Notes: generated by a model not told the origin, from the sequence alone. A stretch of DNA of 26,196 nt from TC-15 sp034437275 (GCA_034437275.1 DAOTUD010000140.1:1-26196), one strand, 5' to 3'. Shown: positions 1 through 8,402, counted from the stretch's first letter. A program made the numbers and translations.

Positions 1-47
1 TGGGAGAGGGGGCCGGGGGGTGAGGGGGGATAGGGGATGAGGGCCAA
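1..47. repeat. Partial GC-rich dispersed repeat, cut by the window edge
   Basis: The first 47 bases are almost pure purine on this strand and end in GGGGATGAGGGCCAA (33-47). The same 15 bases occur in reverse complement at 6090-6104, at one end of another repeat copy. I infer that this is the terminus of a dispersed palindromic element whose other part lies outside the window. No gene is seen in it. Confidence 0.5.
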
Positions 48-100
48 CCGGCGGGCATATATTTCCACCAACGTGTACTAGTGGTTGTTATGCACGTTAT

Positions 101-170
101 CCCCCGCCCCCTTTCCCCGCACGCGGAGAAAGGGGAGAGGCGCAAGTCCCTCTCCGTTTACGGGGAGGGG
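101..170. repeat. Double-hairpin GC-rich repeat
   Basis: Two palindromes stand side by side. The first (108-135) pairs CCCCCTT-type bases with AAAGGGG, has one internal mismatch and a 2-nt loop. The second (148-169) pairs CCCTCTCCG with CGGGGAGGG around a TTTA loop, with one G-T wobble. Neither is followed by a T-run on either strand, so they do not look like terminators. The arrangement resembles the REP/MITE-like intergenic repeats scattered through many bacterial genomes. No ORF here has coding character. Confidence 0.5.
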
Positions 171-240
171 TAAAACTTACGGGAAAAAACCACTGTAAAC
201 AGCCCGCGTAAGTTCATAACACGCTCTAGGCTCGGCGGGG

Positions 241-282
241 AAATGGAAACGCCCAGCCAGGGATGTGATCCCCTGCCGGGCG
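241..282 (-). terminator. Probable intrinsic terminator of the GH57 gene
   Basis: Bases 250-264 and 268-282 form an imperfect 15-bp stem (12 pairs) around a 3-nt loop. Read on the minus strand it begins 26 bases after the stop codon of the branching enzyme and is followed by TTTCCATTT. The mismatches and the interrupted T-run make it weaker than the terminator at 10905. Confidence 0.5.
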
Positions 283-308
283 ATATTATCCTTGCGACGA
301 TGTGCGGC

Positions 309-2153
309 TTACAGCTTGCTCGCCCACCAGCGGAAGTCGATGTTCGGGAACAGCCGATCCCGTTCCCACAGCCGCGCCGCCAGGTCGCCATCCGGCGCGC
401 CGGCCTCGACGCTGTCCGTCAGCGAGTTGAAGCGCTCCAAATGCTGGCTGAAGCGCTGCACCGCGTACTGCCGCGCCTGCCCGGTCGTGACCAGGAACGG
501 CCAGTCCGAGCTTTCGAGCAGCAGCAGTTCGCGCGCGGCCTGGTTGAGCACGCCGGTGATCTGTTCGTCGCGTGTGGCGCGGTATTCGTCCGCGAGGCGC
601 TGCATCCGGCGTTCGGCGTCGTGAATGGGTTCCCACATCCAGTGCGTTTCGTTGTTGTCCCAGGTGAAGTGCGTCCCCCCGGCTCCCCAACTGCCTTCCG
701 GCAGGTGGATCACCTTGTCCGGCGGGTTGTCCTCGATGTAGTCGCTGGCGGTGGTGAGTTCGACCTTCGGATTTTCCGCCAGATGGCGCAGCACCTGCTT
801 GAGCCAGTCCACGCCCTCAAACCACCAGTGACCGAACAGTTCGGTGTCGTAATTTGACGCGATGATGCCATACCCCAGCCCGTGATCCCACTGTGATTGC
901 AGGATGCGCTCGACCAGCGCCGCGAAATCCTGGGCGTGCATCCGGACCTTGTTCTCCGCCCAATCGGGGTGATACAGGTCCTTCGATCCCAGGTCGACCT
1001 TCGCGCCGGTCACGCGCCAGTATTGCAGGCCGCTGGTACCGTCCTTGCGGTGGAACTCGCGGTAATCGAAGTCGCCGGGATAGCCCCAATCGGCGGACCA
1101 CACGCGCTGCCCGGTTTCGTTGTTGCGCCCGATCACGGCTACGCCGCTGTGCTCGTCGGCGTCCGGCCCGGCGGTGGTGTTGCTGACGTAGTACGCGCGG
1201 AAGGTCGTCATCGGTTCGCTGGGCAGCGGGGCCGACGCCATTGGGATCAGGTAGCGGCGCTTGATCTCGCCATACGGGCCGATCGCTTCCCCGGCGGCCA
1301 CCCCGACCGGTGCGCCGCCCGTGATCAGGTGCGTCTCGCTGAAGAACACCTCCAGCCCTTGCTCGGCGACGAAGTGCTCGATGCCCGGACGGACCGCCCC
1401 GGCGTCGTCGTAATAGGCCGGGCGATAGGCACACTCCGGCAGCCAGATGCCACGCGGGGCACGGTTGAAGAAGCGCTTGTAGCTCTCCACGCCCGCGCGC
1501 AGTTGGCCGCGAATCGAGCTGTCGGTGCCTTGCAGCGGCAGGTAGCCGTGTGTGGCGGCGCTGGTCGTGATCTCGATGTAGCCTTCGTCCTGAAGCTGCT
1601 TGAAGGCCCCGAGCAGATCGCGGTTGTAGCGATGGTCGAACGATTCCTTGATGTGTTCGTAATAGCGCTGGTAGAACCCGGCCAGGTGTTCCAGGTGCTT
1701 GTGGCCTACCCACCAGGGCTGTTCCTGCGGCGCCAGCGGTTCGCTTTCGAGTTCCTGTTTGGCCCGGGCCAGCGCTTCGCCAACCGCTTTGCGGTCCACG
1801 GGCGGCAGTTCGCCTTCCTCGGCCTCCTCGCGGGGGACGCCCGCCGCTGGTTCCTCGCCCCGGAAGCGCAGCACATCCTGCTTGGCCCGCGCGATCTTGT
1901 CTTCCAGGTATTCGTCCAGGTGATCCAGCACGTCGGGATCGGCGAGCTGTTCGGCCAGCACCGGCGTCAGGCCGACCGTGATTTTGTAGTCGACGCCCTC
2001 GTCACGCAGGTCGTAGAGCGCGTTGAGCAGCGGAATGTAGGTTTCGCTGGCGGCCTCGTGGATCCACTCCTCGCCGTGCGGCCAGCGCCCCGCCAGCCGG
2101 GCGTATGGCAGGTGGCTGTGCAGAACAAACGTAAATGCGCCAATTGCACTCAT
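309..2153 (-). CDS. GH57 1,4-alpha-glucan branching enzyme
   Basis: Cytoplasmic glycogen branching enzyme (EC 2.4.1.18) of the GH57 type, which cuts alpha-1,4 chains and rejoins them as alpha-1,6 branches. The five GH57 conserved regions are visible in order: HSHLPY (12-17), ATHGYLP (200-206), IWLPECAY (236-243) with the expected nucleophile Glu240, NYDTELFGHWW (434-444) with the expected acid/base Asp436, and SWGAGG (488-493). A DUF1957-like C-terminal helical part follows. At 614 aa it is longer than the ~520-aa Thermus type and shorter than the archaeal type; extra length lies in an acidic stretch around 98-145 and a loop around 310-385. The ATG is preceded by AGGAAAGG. It is the only branching enzyme in the window, and glgA and glgC lie on the other strand beyond the ABC operon, so it supplies the branching step for them. 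Function is assigned with high confidence from the motifs. Confidence 0.93.
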   Translation of the reverse strand: MSAIGAFTFVLHSHLPYARLAGRWPHGEEWIHEAASETYIPLLNALYDLRDEGVDYKITVGLTPVLAEQLADPDVLDHLDEYLEDKIARAKQDVLRFRGEEPAAGVPREEAEEGELPPVDRKAVGEALARAKQELESEPLAPQEQPWWVGHKHLEHLAGFYQRYYEHIKESFDHRYNRDLLGAFKQLQDEGYIEITTSAATHGYLPLQGTDSSIRGQLRAGVESYKRFFNRAPRGIWLPECAYRPAYYDDAGAVRPGIEHFVAEQGLEVFFSETHLITGGAPVGVAAGEAIGPYGEIKRRYLIPMASAPLPSEPMTTFRAYYVSNTTAGPDADEHSGVAVIGRNNETGQRVWSADWGYPGDFDYREFHRKDGTSGLQYWRVTGAKVDLGSKDLYHPDWAENKVRMHAQDFAALVERILQSQWDHGLGYGIIASNYDTELFGHWWFEGVDWLKQVLRHLAENPKVELTTASDYIEDNPPDKVIHLPEGSWGAGGTHFTWDNNETHWMWEPIHDAERRMQRLADEYRATRDEQITGVLNQAARELLLLESSDWPFLVTTGQARQYAVQRFSQHLERFNSLTDSVEAGAPDGDLAARLWERDRLFPNIDFRWWASKL

Positions 2154-2189
2154 TCATCCAACCTTTCCTGGGAAATCGAAACGATAGAT

Positions 2190-2224
2190 AGTGCGATTTT
2201 AGCGGAAACCCGTCTGAGTTAAAA
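2190..2224 (-). promoter_or_regulatory. Possible promoter of the GH57 gene
   Basis: On the minus strand TTTTAA (2224-2219) and TAAAAT (2201-2196) are separated by 17 bases, giving a start about 35 bases before the ATG. It lies in a short AT-richer gap between the ABC operon and this gene. Both boxes deviate from consensus, so this is tentative. Confidence 0.3.
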
Positions 2225-2232
2225 GCTTTCCC

Positions 2233-3579
2233 TCAGCCCCACAACAGCCGGGGGATGTCGCGCAGCTTGGGCGTGCTGCCCATCAGCAGCGTGTTGACGC
2301 GGAACAACCGCCCCGCGATCCAGATTGCGAACGCCACTGCCAGCACCATCAGCCCCAGGCTGAGCAGCAGTTCGCCGGTGGGGACGTCGGTCACCGCCAG
2401 CCGCATGATCATCGACAGCGGGGCCGTGACTGGCGCGACGGACAGCGCAGTGGCGGCGGTGCCGTTGGGTTCCTGCGCGAACAGCGTCAGGAAGAAGAAC
2501 GGCACGGCTGCCGGCAGCGTGACGACTACCACGAACTGCTGGCTTTCGCGCAATGAGGCGCTGACCGCCGCGATGGCGGCCATCAGGCTGCCGAAGAACA
2601 GGAAGCCCAGTAGAAAATAGACCACCATGATCCCCACGCGCAGGGGTTCGATCGCCAGATCGCCCAACGTCGCGAAGATGTCCCCGGCCTGGCTGCCCAG
2701 GAACACGAACGTGCCGACCAGTGTCGCCACTTGCAGCACAGACAGCAGGCCCATCGCCAGAATCTTCCCGGCCAGCAGCGGCACCGGGCGCACCGACGAC
2801 AGCATGATCTCGATGATGCGCGACTCCTTCTCCTGGGCCACGCTCTGCATCAGGTAGCCGCCGCCCCAGAACAGGCTGAGCATCATCACCAGCCCGAAGC
2901 CGTACACCAGCACGAAGTTTTGATCGTCATTTTGGGTTTTGGTCACGCCGGTTTCGGCCACGCGGTGCTCCGTCAGCACAGCGGGAACGCGCAGGCGCAG
3001 GAACAGCAGTTCGTACATCTGCGCATCGTCGACCTCGTACAACAGGCTGGCCAGCAGGTAGCCGGTGAAGGTGTTCTCGGTTTCGGCGACCTCGATGCTG
3101 AAGCCCTGCATATACTGCGCGACATCGCCGGACTCGATGTAGTCCGGCTCGATCACGTACAGCGCGTCGATTTTCCCGTCTTCCAATGCCGCTTGGCCGG
3201 CTTCCAGCGAGTCGTAGTATTTGATCGAGCTGCGCCAGCAGTTGGGCGCGCTGACCTGTTTGATCAATGCAGCGGTGATCGTGTCGCCATTTTTCACGCG
3301 GCACGCGCCTGCGTCGCTGGCGTAGCGCGCGCTGGTCGGCGCGGGGAAGCGCTGCTCCGGCGTGCGGTCTACGTAGCCGATCAGCATGGCCTCGTTGATC
3401 TGTTCCGTCACGGTGCCGACGGGCTGGTCGTCCTCCTCGCCGGTCGCTTCCTGGTACAGTTGGTATCCGAAGAACATGACAATCGCGATCAACGGCACCC
3501 CGAACGTCACGAACCGGTACGCTTTGCGCTGGAACTGCTGCCGCAGCTCGTACAGGAATACAGTTAACCAGTTAGCCAT
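2233..3579 (-). CDS. ABC-2 type exporter permease (NatB-like), second permease
   Basis: Membrane subunit of an ABC exporter, 448 aa. The architecture is the ABC2_membrane_3 / NatB type: one TM helix near the N-terminus (about 24-42), a large extracytoplasmic domain (about 45-215), then five or six TM helices (about 221-245, 270-296, 312-340, 347-368, 400-425). The typical cytoplasmic coupling motif is present (QEKESRIIEIMLSSVRP, 249-265). I chose the ATG at 3579, although the frame is open to 3738, because the upstream permease stops at 3582 and the extra N-terminus is arginine-rich out-of-frame-like sequence. The genes are therefore 2 bases apart and translationally coupled. It presumably pairs with the preceding permease as a heterodimer. 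The substrate is unknown; Na+ (NatAB), peptides or drugs are the usual possibilities. Confidence 0.85.
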   Translation of the reverse strand: MANWLTVFLYELRQQFQRKAYRFVTFGVPLIAIVMFFGYQLYQEATGEEDDQPVGTVTEQINEAMLIGYVDRTPEQRFPAPTSARYASDAGACRVKNGDTITAALIKQVSAPNCWRSSIKYYDSLEAGQAALEDGKIDALYVIEPDYIESGDVAQYMQGFSIEVAETENTFTGYLLASLLYEVDDAQMYELLFLRLRVPAVLTEHRVAETGVTKTQNDDQNFVLVYGFGLVMMLSLFWGGGYLMQSVAQEKESRIIEIMLSSVRPVPLLAGKILAMGLLSVLQVATLVGTFVFLGSQAGDIFATLGDLAIEPLRVGIMVVYFLLGFLFFGSLMAAIAAVSASLRESQQFVVVVTLPAAVPFFFLTLFAQEPNGTAATALSVAPVTAPLSMIMRLAVTDVPTGELLLSLGLMVLAVAFAIWIAGRLFRVNTLLMGSTPKLRDIPRLLWG

Positions 3580-3581
3580 GC

Positions 3582-4937
3582 CTAGAGCAGTCCTTTCTTG
3601 GTGGAGTCCGTCGCGACGGGTTCGGGGGCGCTGGTGAGCGTGCTGCGGCCTTCGCGCAGCGCCAGCCAGAAGGTGCGCGGCGTCAGCGGCTTGCCGTACA
3701 TCAACATGCCCAGCCGGAACACTTTGGCCGCGAGCCACATCACGGCCACGACCGTCACCAGCTGGATGCCGACGCTCAGCACGATCTGCCAGGCGGGCAG
3801 CGTGGTCAGGCCCATGCGCAGGATCAGCCCCATCGCCGCCGTGAAGGGGAAGAACGTGAAGAACAGCGGCAGCGCGCCGTCAGGGTTGGTGAAGAACGTC
3901 ACCGATAGGATCACCGGCAGCAGGTTGACCATCGTGAATGCCCCGGCGATCTGGCGGCTTTCCGATTCGGCGGTGACGGCGGCGCCGATGCCCAGCATGG
4001 TCGCCGAGAACACCATGAAGTTGATCACGAACAACGCGATCACCAGCACGATGTCGCCGGCCTGGAAGCTCGCCCCGGCGACGAAGTCCTGGGCGTCCTC
4101 GTTGAGGCTGACGATCACGACGCCTGCCGTGGCCCACAGCGCCACCTGTGTGAGCGACAGCGCGCCCAGGCCGAACAGCTTGCCCCACAGCAGTTCCAGC
4201 GGGCGCAGGCTGGTGGCCAGGATTTCCATCAGGCGGTTTTCCTTCTCCTCGACCACGCCGCTCATCAAAAACTGGGCGGTGGTGTTGGTCGCCATGAAGT
4301 ACAGAAACACGAAGACGAACGGCAGCATCAGCCGCCCGATGATCGCCGCTTCGGTCAGTTCGTCGCCGGTCTCCAGGTCGCGGATGGTGAGGTCGTGCGG
4401 GTCACTGAGGCGGCGCGCCACCGCCTGCGACACGTCGCCGCGTGCGCCGGCCTGCGCGGTGATCTGGTCGCGCAGGAAGTCCTCGATCTCCGTTTGCAAC
4501 GCCTGGGGGGTGTCCTTTTTGGTGTACAGGTCGATCTGCCCGCTGCGCACGTAGGTGCTGCTCACCACGATATACGCATCAAGCTCACCGTCCAGCAATT
4601 GCTGGCGGGCGGCGGATTCCAGCGCGTCGTAATAGTAGGTGTCGCCTTCCACGCCCGCGCCCCGCTTGATGGGCAGCCGGGCGTCGTTCGTCTCGACCGG
4701 CACGAAGCGGCTGTCGTCCGGGATCGACGCGGCGTCGATGAGCTGCGCGTGGTCGACATAACCCACCCGCGAAAAACCGCTCAGATCGGATTCGCGGTCA
4801 ATCGCCAGCCGCGTGAGCAGGAACATCGCCGCCAGCGAGATCAGCGGCACGCCGAACGCGGTGAACAGAAAGGCCGGGCGCTTGAAGTTGTAGAGATATT
4901 CCCGGCGCAGTACCAGCCAGATTTTCGGCCAGGTCAT
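3582..4937 (-). CDS. ABC-2 type exporter permease (NatB-like), first permease
   Basis: Membrane subunit, 451 aa, with the same layout as its downstream neighbour: N-terminal TM (about 23-44), extracytoplasmic domain (about 48-198), then a TM bundle (about 200-225, 253-278, 295-322, 333-350, 355-378, 384-406). The coupling motif EEKENRLMEILATSLRP occupies 230-246. Its ATG lies inside the 3' end of the ATPase gene (4-base ATGA overlap), which shows one operon with coupled translation. A charged, Ser/Thr-rich tail follows the last helix. The two permeases share architecture but differ clearly in sequence, so they look like an old duplication forming a heterodimer. Substrate not predictable from sequence. 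Confidence 0.85.
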   Translation of the reverse strand: MTWPKIWLVLRREYLYNFKRPAFLFTAFGVPLISLAAMFLLTRLAIDRESDLSGFSRVGYVDHAQLIDAASIPDDSRFVPVETNDARLPIKRGAGVEGDTYYYDALESAARQQLLDGELDAYIVVSSTYVRSGQIDLYTKKDTPQALQTEIEDFLRDQITAQAGARGDVSQAVARRLSDPHDLTIRDLETGDELTEAAIIGRLMLPFVFVFLYFMATNTTAQFLMSGVVEEKENRLMEILATSLRPLELLWGKLFGLGALSLTQVALWATAGVVIVSLNEDAQDFVAGASFQAGDIVLVIALFVINFMVFSATMLGIGAAVTAESESRQIAGAFTMVNLLPVILSVTFFTNPDGALPLFFTFFPFTAAMGLILRMGLTTLPAWQIVLSVGIQLVTVVAVMWLAAKVFRLGMLMYGKPLTPRTFWLALREGRSTLTSAPEPVATDSTKKGLL

Positions 4938-5848
4938 GATGCGCCCCCATTCTTGCCGGCCACGCGGATGAAAATTTCGTTCAAGCTGGGGACGGCCAGC
5001 TCGAAGCGGCGCACATGATAGGCGTCGCCCACGGCCATCGCCTCCATCACGTCATCCGGCTTGACGCCGTCGTCCAGGTGCAGCGTGACCGAATGTCCGT
5101 TGTCCAGGGCTTCGACCGACGCCACGCCGGCCAGCGCGGTCCAGTCGCCCTCGCCCTGCACCGTGATGGCGTTGGCCGCGAAGCGCTGGCGCACCTCCTG
5201 CACGTCGCCGTACAGCACGCGCCTGCCGTGATCGAGCATCAACAGCCGGTCGGCCATCTCCTCGACGCGGTGCATCTGGTGGGTGGACATCACAATCGTC
5301 ACGCCCTCGCGGCGCATTTCGTACAGCAGGTCTTTGACCAACTGCGTGTTGACCGGGTCCAGGCCGGAAAACGGCTCGTCGATGATCACCAGTTCGGGCC
5401 GGTGCAGGATGGTGGCGATGATCTGGACCTTTTGCTGCATGCCCTTACTGAGTTCCTTGACCTTGCTCTTGGCGTGCGCGTCCAGGTCGACATGGGCCAG
5501 CAGTTCGAGCGCCCGCTGGCCTGCCTCGCGGCGCGACAGGCCCTTGAGCTGCCCCAGGTAGGTTAGCACCTCGAGCACGGGCACGTTGTCGTACAGGCCG
5601 CGTTCTTCTGGCAGATACCCGATGCGGTTTTTCGTCTGCTCCGCGATCGGGCCGCCCAACACCGTGATCGAGCCGGTATCGGGCTTGAGGATGTCGAGGA
5701 TCATCCGGAGCATGGTCGTCTTGCCGGCACCGTTGGGGCCGAGCATGGCGAAGATCTCGCCGCGCTTGACCTCGAAGGTGAGAGCGTCGACCGCCGTGAA
5801 GCTGCCGTACTGTTTGGTGACGTTGTGAACGCCTATCGCGTCCGCCAT
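4934..5848 (-). CDS. ABC exporter ATP-binding protein (NatA-like)
   Basis: Cytoplasmic ATPase that powers the two permeases downstream, 304 aa. Visible motifs: Walker A GPNGAGKTT (37-45), signature LSKGMQQK (133-140), Walker B LVIIDEP (153-159) with catalytic Glu158, D-loop SGLD (161-164) and H-loop STH (188-190). A C-terminal extension of about 80 residues after position 225 matches the DUF4162-type tail common in NatA/CcmA-like exporters. The ATG at 5848 follows AAAGGAGTC at good spacing. It is the first gene of a three-gene operon (ATPase-permease-permease) transcribed away from glgA. Exporter type is well supported; the substrate is not known. Confidence 0.93.
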   Translation of the reverse strand: MADAIGVHNVTKQYGSFTAVDALTFEVKRGEIFAMLGPNGAGKTTMLRMILDILKPDTGSITVLGGPIAEQTKNRIGYLPEERGLYDNVPVLEVLTYLGQLKGLSRREAGQRALELLAHVDLDAHAKSKVKELSKGMQQKVQIIATILHRPELVIIDEPFSGLDPVNTQLVKDLLYEMRREGVTIVMSTHQMHRVEEMADRLLMLDHGRRVLYGDVQEVRQRFAANAITVQGEGDWTALAGVASVEALDNGHSVTLHLDDGVKPDDVMEAMAVGDAYHVRRFELAVPSLNEIFIRVAGKNGGAS

Positions 5849-5890
5849 TGCGTGACTCCTTTGCTGCTCCCCTTTTATGTATACTGGTTT

Positions 5891-5904
5891 CGGTTTATTA
5901 ACCG
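5891..5904. promoter_or_regulatory. Small palindrome, possible operator
   Basis: CGGTT-TATT-AACCG is a perfect 5-bp inverted repeat with a 4-base centre, 43 bases upstream of the ABC ATPase start and next to the putative minus-strand -10 box. The position would suit a repressor site. No regulator gene is adjacent, so the role is a guess. Confidence 0.25.
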
Positions 5905-6089
5905 GGATTATTCACTATGATATACGTGCATGCGGCTGTGTTTGGTGCGTCATTATAACGAAATGTCAGCCGGAAATGAAGGGGTCAGCCGGATGTCAGC
6001 CTGGCGTCTTGTAAAAGTGCCAGCAGGGGGGGCACCTTTCGGGTTGGCAAGGTTGAGAGGCCATTTGAGAAGTTCTGTTTGTGCGCGTT

Positions 6090-6201
6090 TTGGCCCTCAT
6101 CCCCAGCTCTTCTCCCTTAGGAAGAAAGGAGTAAGCGTTCCGTTAATCCCTCGCCTTGAGGAAGAGGGACCCGGCTCTGCCGGAAGGGTGAGGGCTGGCC
6201 A
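6090..6201. repeat. GC-rich dispersed palindromic repeat
   Basis: The element begins with TTGGCCCTCATCCCC (6090-6104) and ends with GGGTGAGGGCTGGCCA (6186-6201), so its ends are imperfect inverted repeats. The left end matches 33-47 exactly in reverse complement over 15 bases. The interior holds shorter purine/pyrimidine inverted segments (TCTTCTCCC, GGAAGAAAGGAG, CCCTCGCC, GAGGAAGAGGG). There is no coding capacity for a transposase. It fits a non-autonomous REP/MITE-like element. Confidence 0.5.
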
Positions 6202-6263
6202 CTTAGAGCCTCTTCCGCGCGTGCAGCGATGCAGGGAGTGTGTTAAGCTAGACCCCTAAAATG

Positions 6264-6294
6264 TTGGATGGTGCCACCGACGATGCTGTATTAG
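6264..6294 (+). promoter_or_regulatory. Weak promoter candidate for glgA
   Basis: TTGGAT (6264-6269) and TATTAG (6289-6294) precede the glgA ATG by about 32 bases, with a spacer of 19 bases that is longer than ideal. A start would fall near 6301, just ahead of the ribosome site. Confidence 0.2.
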
Positions 6295-6325
6295 GATCAT
6301 GACAGGCACACAAGGAGAAGACGCG

Positions 6326-7846
6326 ATGCGCGTGTTGTTCGTTTCTGCCGAGATGGACCCATTCGCCAAAGAAGGGGGGTTAGGCGATGTGGTGGGCAGC
6401 CTGCCGTACGCTCTGCGCGAAAAAGGCGTCGACGCCCGCGTATTGATGCCGTTGTATGGGCCAGTCAAGGCCACATTTCAGGACCAACTCGACTACCTGT
6501 TCAGCTTCCAGTTCAGCCGCCGGTCCGGTACTGCCGATGCGTTCATCCACTACACCGAGCAGGACGGTGTGCCGGTGTACTTCCTGGAAAGCTGGCCGTT
6601 CTTCAGCGGCGGGGACTACGTCTACACCGACGTGAACTGGGACCGCGAGCGCTTCGTATTTTTCGGGCAGGTGGCGTTGGCCTTCGTCTGGGAACTGGAA
6701 CAGGGGCGTCATGACGCGGACGGCTGGCTGCCGGACGTGATCCACGCCCACGACTGGCACACCGGGCTGGTGCCGTTCTTGCTGCACGAGGCGCGCTACC
6801 AGCCGGAGTGGGCCGGGGTCGCCAGCGTGCTGACGATCCACAACATGGCTTACCAGGGCTGGGATTCCGGCGGCTACCTGTGGATGGCCGGGGTGCCGGG
6901 GCGGCATAACCCGCACCTGGTCTACCAGAACCAGACCGGCAACCTGCTGGGCATCGGCATCGCCTACGCCGACAAGCTGAACACCGTCAGCCCGCGCCAC
7001 GCCATCGAGCTGCACTACGACCGCTTTGGCGAAGGGCTGCAAGGGCTGGTCTGGGCGCGGGACGCGGATTTTTCGGGCATTCTCAACGGGCTGGACGTCG
7101 GGCGCTACAATCCCGCCACCGATCCGCACCTGTTCCACAACTACGACGCGGCCAACTTCCGCAAGCGGCGGGTCAAGAATAAACGCGCGCTGCAGGCCGA
7201 CCTGCGGCTGGAGCAGTCCGACGATATCCCCCTGATCGGGCTGGTGAGCCGCATGGTCGAGCAGAAGGGGTTGGACTTCACCGCGCCGGGGCTGCGCCGC
7301 CTGCTGGCCGAGACGGATGCACAGTTGGTGCTCGTGGGCAAAGGCAAGGCCGAAATCGAGCAGCAGATGCGCGCGTTGGAGTGGGACTTTGGCTGGAAAA
7401 CGAAGGTGATCATCGGCTTCGACGCAGTGCGCGCGCGCCAGGTGTATGCCGGGGCGGACCTGATGCTGGTTCCCAGCCGTTACGAGCCGTGCGGCCTGAC
7501 GCAGATGATCGCCATGCGCTACGGGGCGCTGCCCGTCGTGCGCGAAACCGGCGGGCTGGCCGACACCGTCGTGAATTACGACAACGGCGCAGCCGAGCGC
7601 GGCACCGGCTTTTCCTTCTCGTGGGAGGAGGCCGGCGCGGTGCGGAATACACTGCATTGGGCGCTGCGCACCTACAAGACCAACCGCGCCGCCTTCGAGC
7701 GCATGCAGGACCGGGCGATGCACATCGACTTTAGCTGGGACCGTCCCGCCCGGCAGTACATCGCGCTGTACGAGGGCGCGCGCCAGAAGGTCGCGCAGCC
7801 GCCGGTCGGCCTGGATGACCTGGGCCGCGAGATTCCGCGCGGCTAG
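6326..7846 (+). CDS. glgA: Glycogen synthase (GT5, ADP-glucose type)
   Basis: Transfers glucose from ADP-glucose to the growing alpha-1,4-glucan (EC 2.4.1.21), in the cytoplasm; 506 aa, usual family length. The N-terminal GT5 domain carries KEGGLGDV (15-22), the K-x-G-G-L signature that contacts ADP-glucose. HAHDWHTG (140-147) is the conserved acceptor-side motif. The GT-B C-terminal domain shows SRMVEQKG (308-315) and RYEPCGLTQ (about 385-393) with the conserved Glu387, followed by the ETGGLADTV loop. The frame is open from 6299, but I chose the ATG at 6326 because AAGGAG (6312-6317) sits 8 bases before it and the family starts directly with the first beta strand (MRVLFVSAEM). It heads a run of five plus-strand genes including glgC, which makes its substrate. 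Confidence 0.95.
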   Translation: MRVLFVSAEMDPFAKEGGLGDVVGSLPYALREKGVDARVLMPLYGPVKATFQDQLDYLFSFQFSRRSGTADAFIHYTEQDGVPVYFLESWPFFSGGDYVYTDVNWDRERFVFFGQVALAFVWELEQGRHDADGWLPDVIHAHDWHTGLVPFLLHEARYQPEWAGVASVLTIHNMAYQGWDSGGYLWMAGVPGRHNPHLVYQNQTGNLLGIGIAYADKLNTVSPRHAIELHYDRFGEGLQGLVWARDADFSGILNGLDVGRYNPATDPHLFHNYDAANFRKRRVKNKRALQADLRLEQSDDIPLIGLVSRMVEQKGLDFTAPGLRRLLAETDAQLVLVGKGKAEIEQQMRALEWDFGWKTKVIIGFDAVRARQVYAGADLMLVPSRYEPCGLTQMIAMRYGALPVVRETGGLADTVVNYDNGAAERGTGFSFSWEEAGAVRNTLHWALRTYKTNRAAFERMQDRAMHIDFSWDRPARQYIALYEGARQKVAQPPVGLDDLGREIPRG

Positions 7847-7879
7847 CTGTTCGTGGAAACAGAGCAAAGGGAGATCGAC

Positions 7880-8398
7880 GTGGACGACAAACCCAAACGC
7901 AAATCGCCGCATTATGTCGTTGATTTTGTCACGGCGCTGTCACCAGCGGATTGTATCGACCGCCTCAAACGCAGCGATCCGGCCCGGCTGGCGGACCTCA
8001 GCGGCCCGCTGACTAACATCCGCCAGCAGATCGCGCTGCGTGCCAACGGCCAGTTCGTGCTGGAACGGGCCTTCCCCTGGGCGATCTACCCGATCCAGTT
8101 GCGCGGCAGCCTCGACCCGGCGGACGATGGCGACGGCACCTGGGTGCACGGCGCGATCACGCAGGACACCATGAACCAGGTGATGATCGAAGGGCTGGTG
8201 TTGTTCGTGCTGTTCTTCCTGATGACGGTGCTGTTCTTCGTGCGGCTCAAGCTGCGCGCGCTGCTCATCACCACGCCGCTGTTCCTGGTGGTGCTGCTGC
8301 TGCTGTCGCGCCGCTGGCGGACGCTGCGCCGCGCTACGGATGACGTCACGCGCTGGCTGCGCCGTAAGCTGTATGTGCTGCCGGAGCAGATGAGGTGA
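7880..8398 (+). CDS. Small membrane protein of unknown function, paralogue A
   Basis: I do not recognise a named family. The 172-aa product has a soluble N-terminal domain (about 10-100) and a C-terminal hydrophobic hairpin of two TM helices (about 113-133 and 138-155), followed by a basic tail. I chose the GTG at 7880 because AAAGGGAG (7866-7873) lies 6 bases before it; an upstream GTG at 7853 is in frame but has no ribosome site. The N-terminal part is related to the next gene: both have a DF-x-x-x-L start, a Cys in the same position, a G-x-F/Y strand and a G-T-x-x-x-G-x-I turn before the first helix. It lies 33 bases after glgA and 4 bases before its paralogue, so it is probably cotranscribed with the glycogen genes. 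A link to glycogen is only inferred from position. Confidence 0.75.
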   Translation: MDDKPKRKSPHYVVDFVTALSPADCIDRLKRSDPARLADLSGPLTNIRQQIALRANGQFVLERAFPWAIYPIQLRGSLDPADDGDGTWVHGAITQDTMNQVMIEGLVLFVLFFLMTVLFFVRLKLRALLITTPLFLVVLLLLSRRWRTLRRATDDVTRWLRRKLYVLPEQMR

Positions 8399-8402
8399 GC
8401 GC

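Larger units (their letters stand above)
5849..6325. other. Divergent intergenic region between the ABC operon and glgA
   Basis: A 477-base gap with no convincing gene. It carries the leader and ribosome site of the ABC ATPase (left), an AT-rich stretch of about 5873-5930 likely to contain that operon's promoter (TATACA on the minus strand at 5883-5878), a small palindrome (5891-5904), a GC-rich dispersed repeat (6090-6201), and the leader of glgA (right). The open frame at 5930-6259 has no ribosome site, spans the repeat and has no recognisable protein features. Confidence 0.7.

Noticed and set aside
108..169. Palindromes as transcription terminators
   Set aside because: Neither hairpin is followed by a T-run on either strand; they fit a repeat element better.
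897..2222. 441-aa plus-strand frame opposite the GH57 gene
   Set aside because: Antisense shadow of a gene with all five GH57 conserved regions; no ribosome site and no motif.
3580..3738. Longer N-terminus for the second permease
   Set aside because: It would overlap the upstream permease by more than 150 bases and adds an Arg/His-rich stretch unlike the family; the ATG at 3579 fits a 2-base gap.
5930..6259. 109-aa plus-strand frame in the intergenic region
   Set aside because: No ribosome site, spans a dispersed repeat and has low-quality composition; better read as non-coding.
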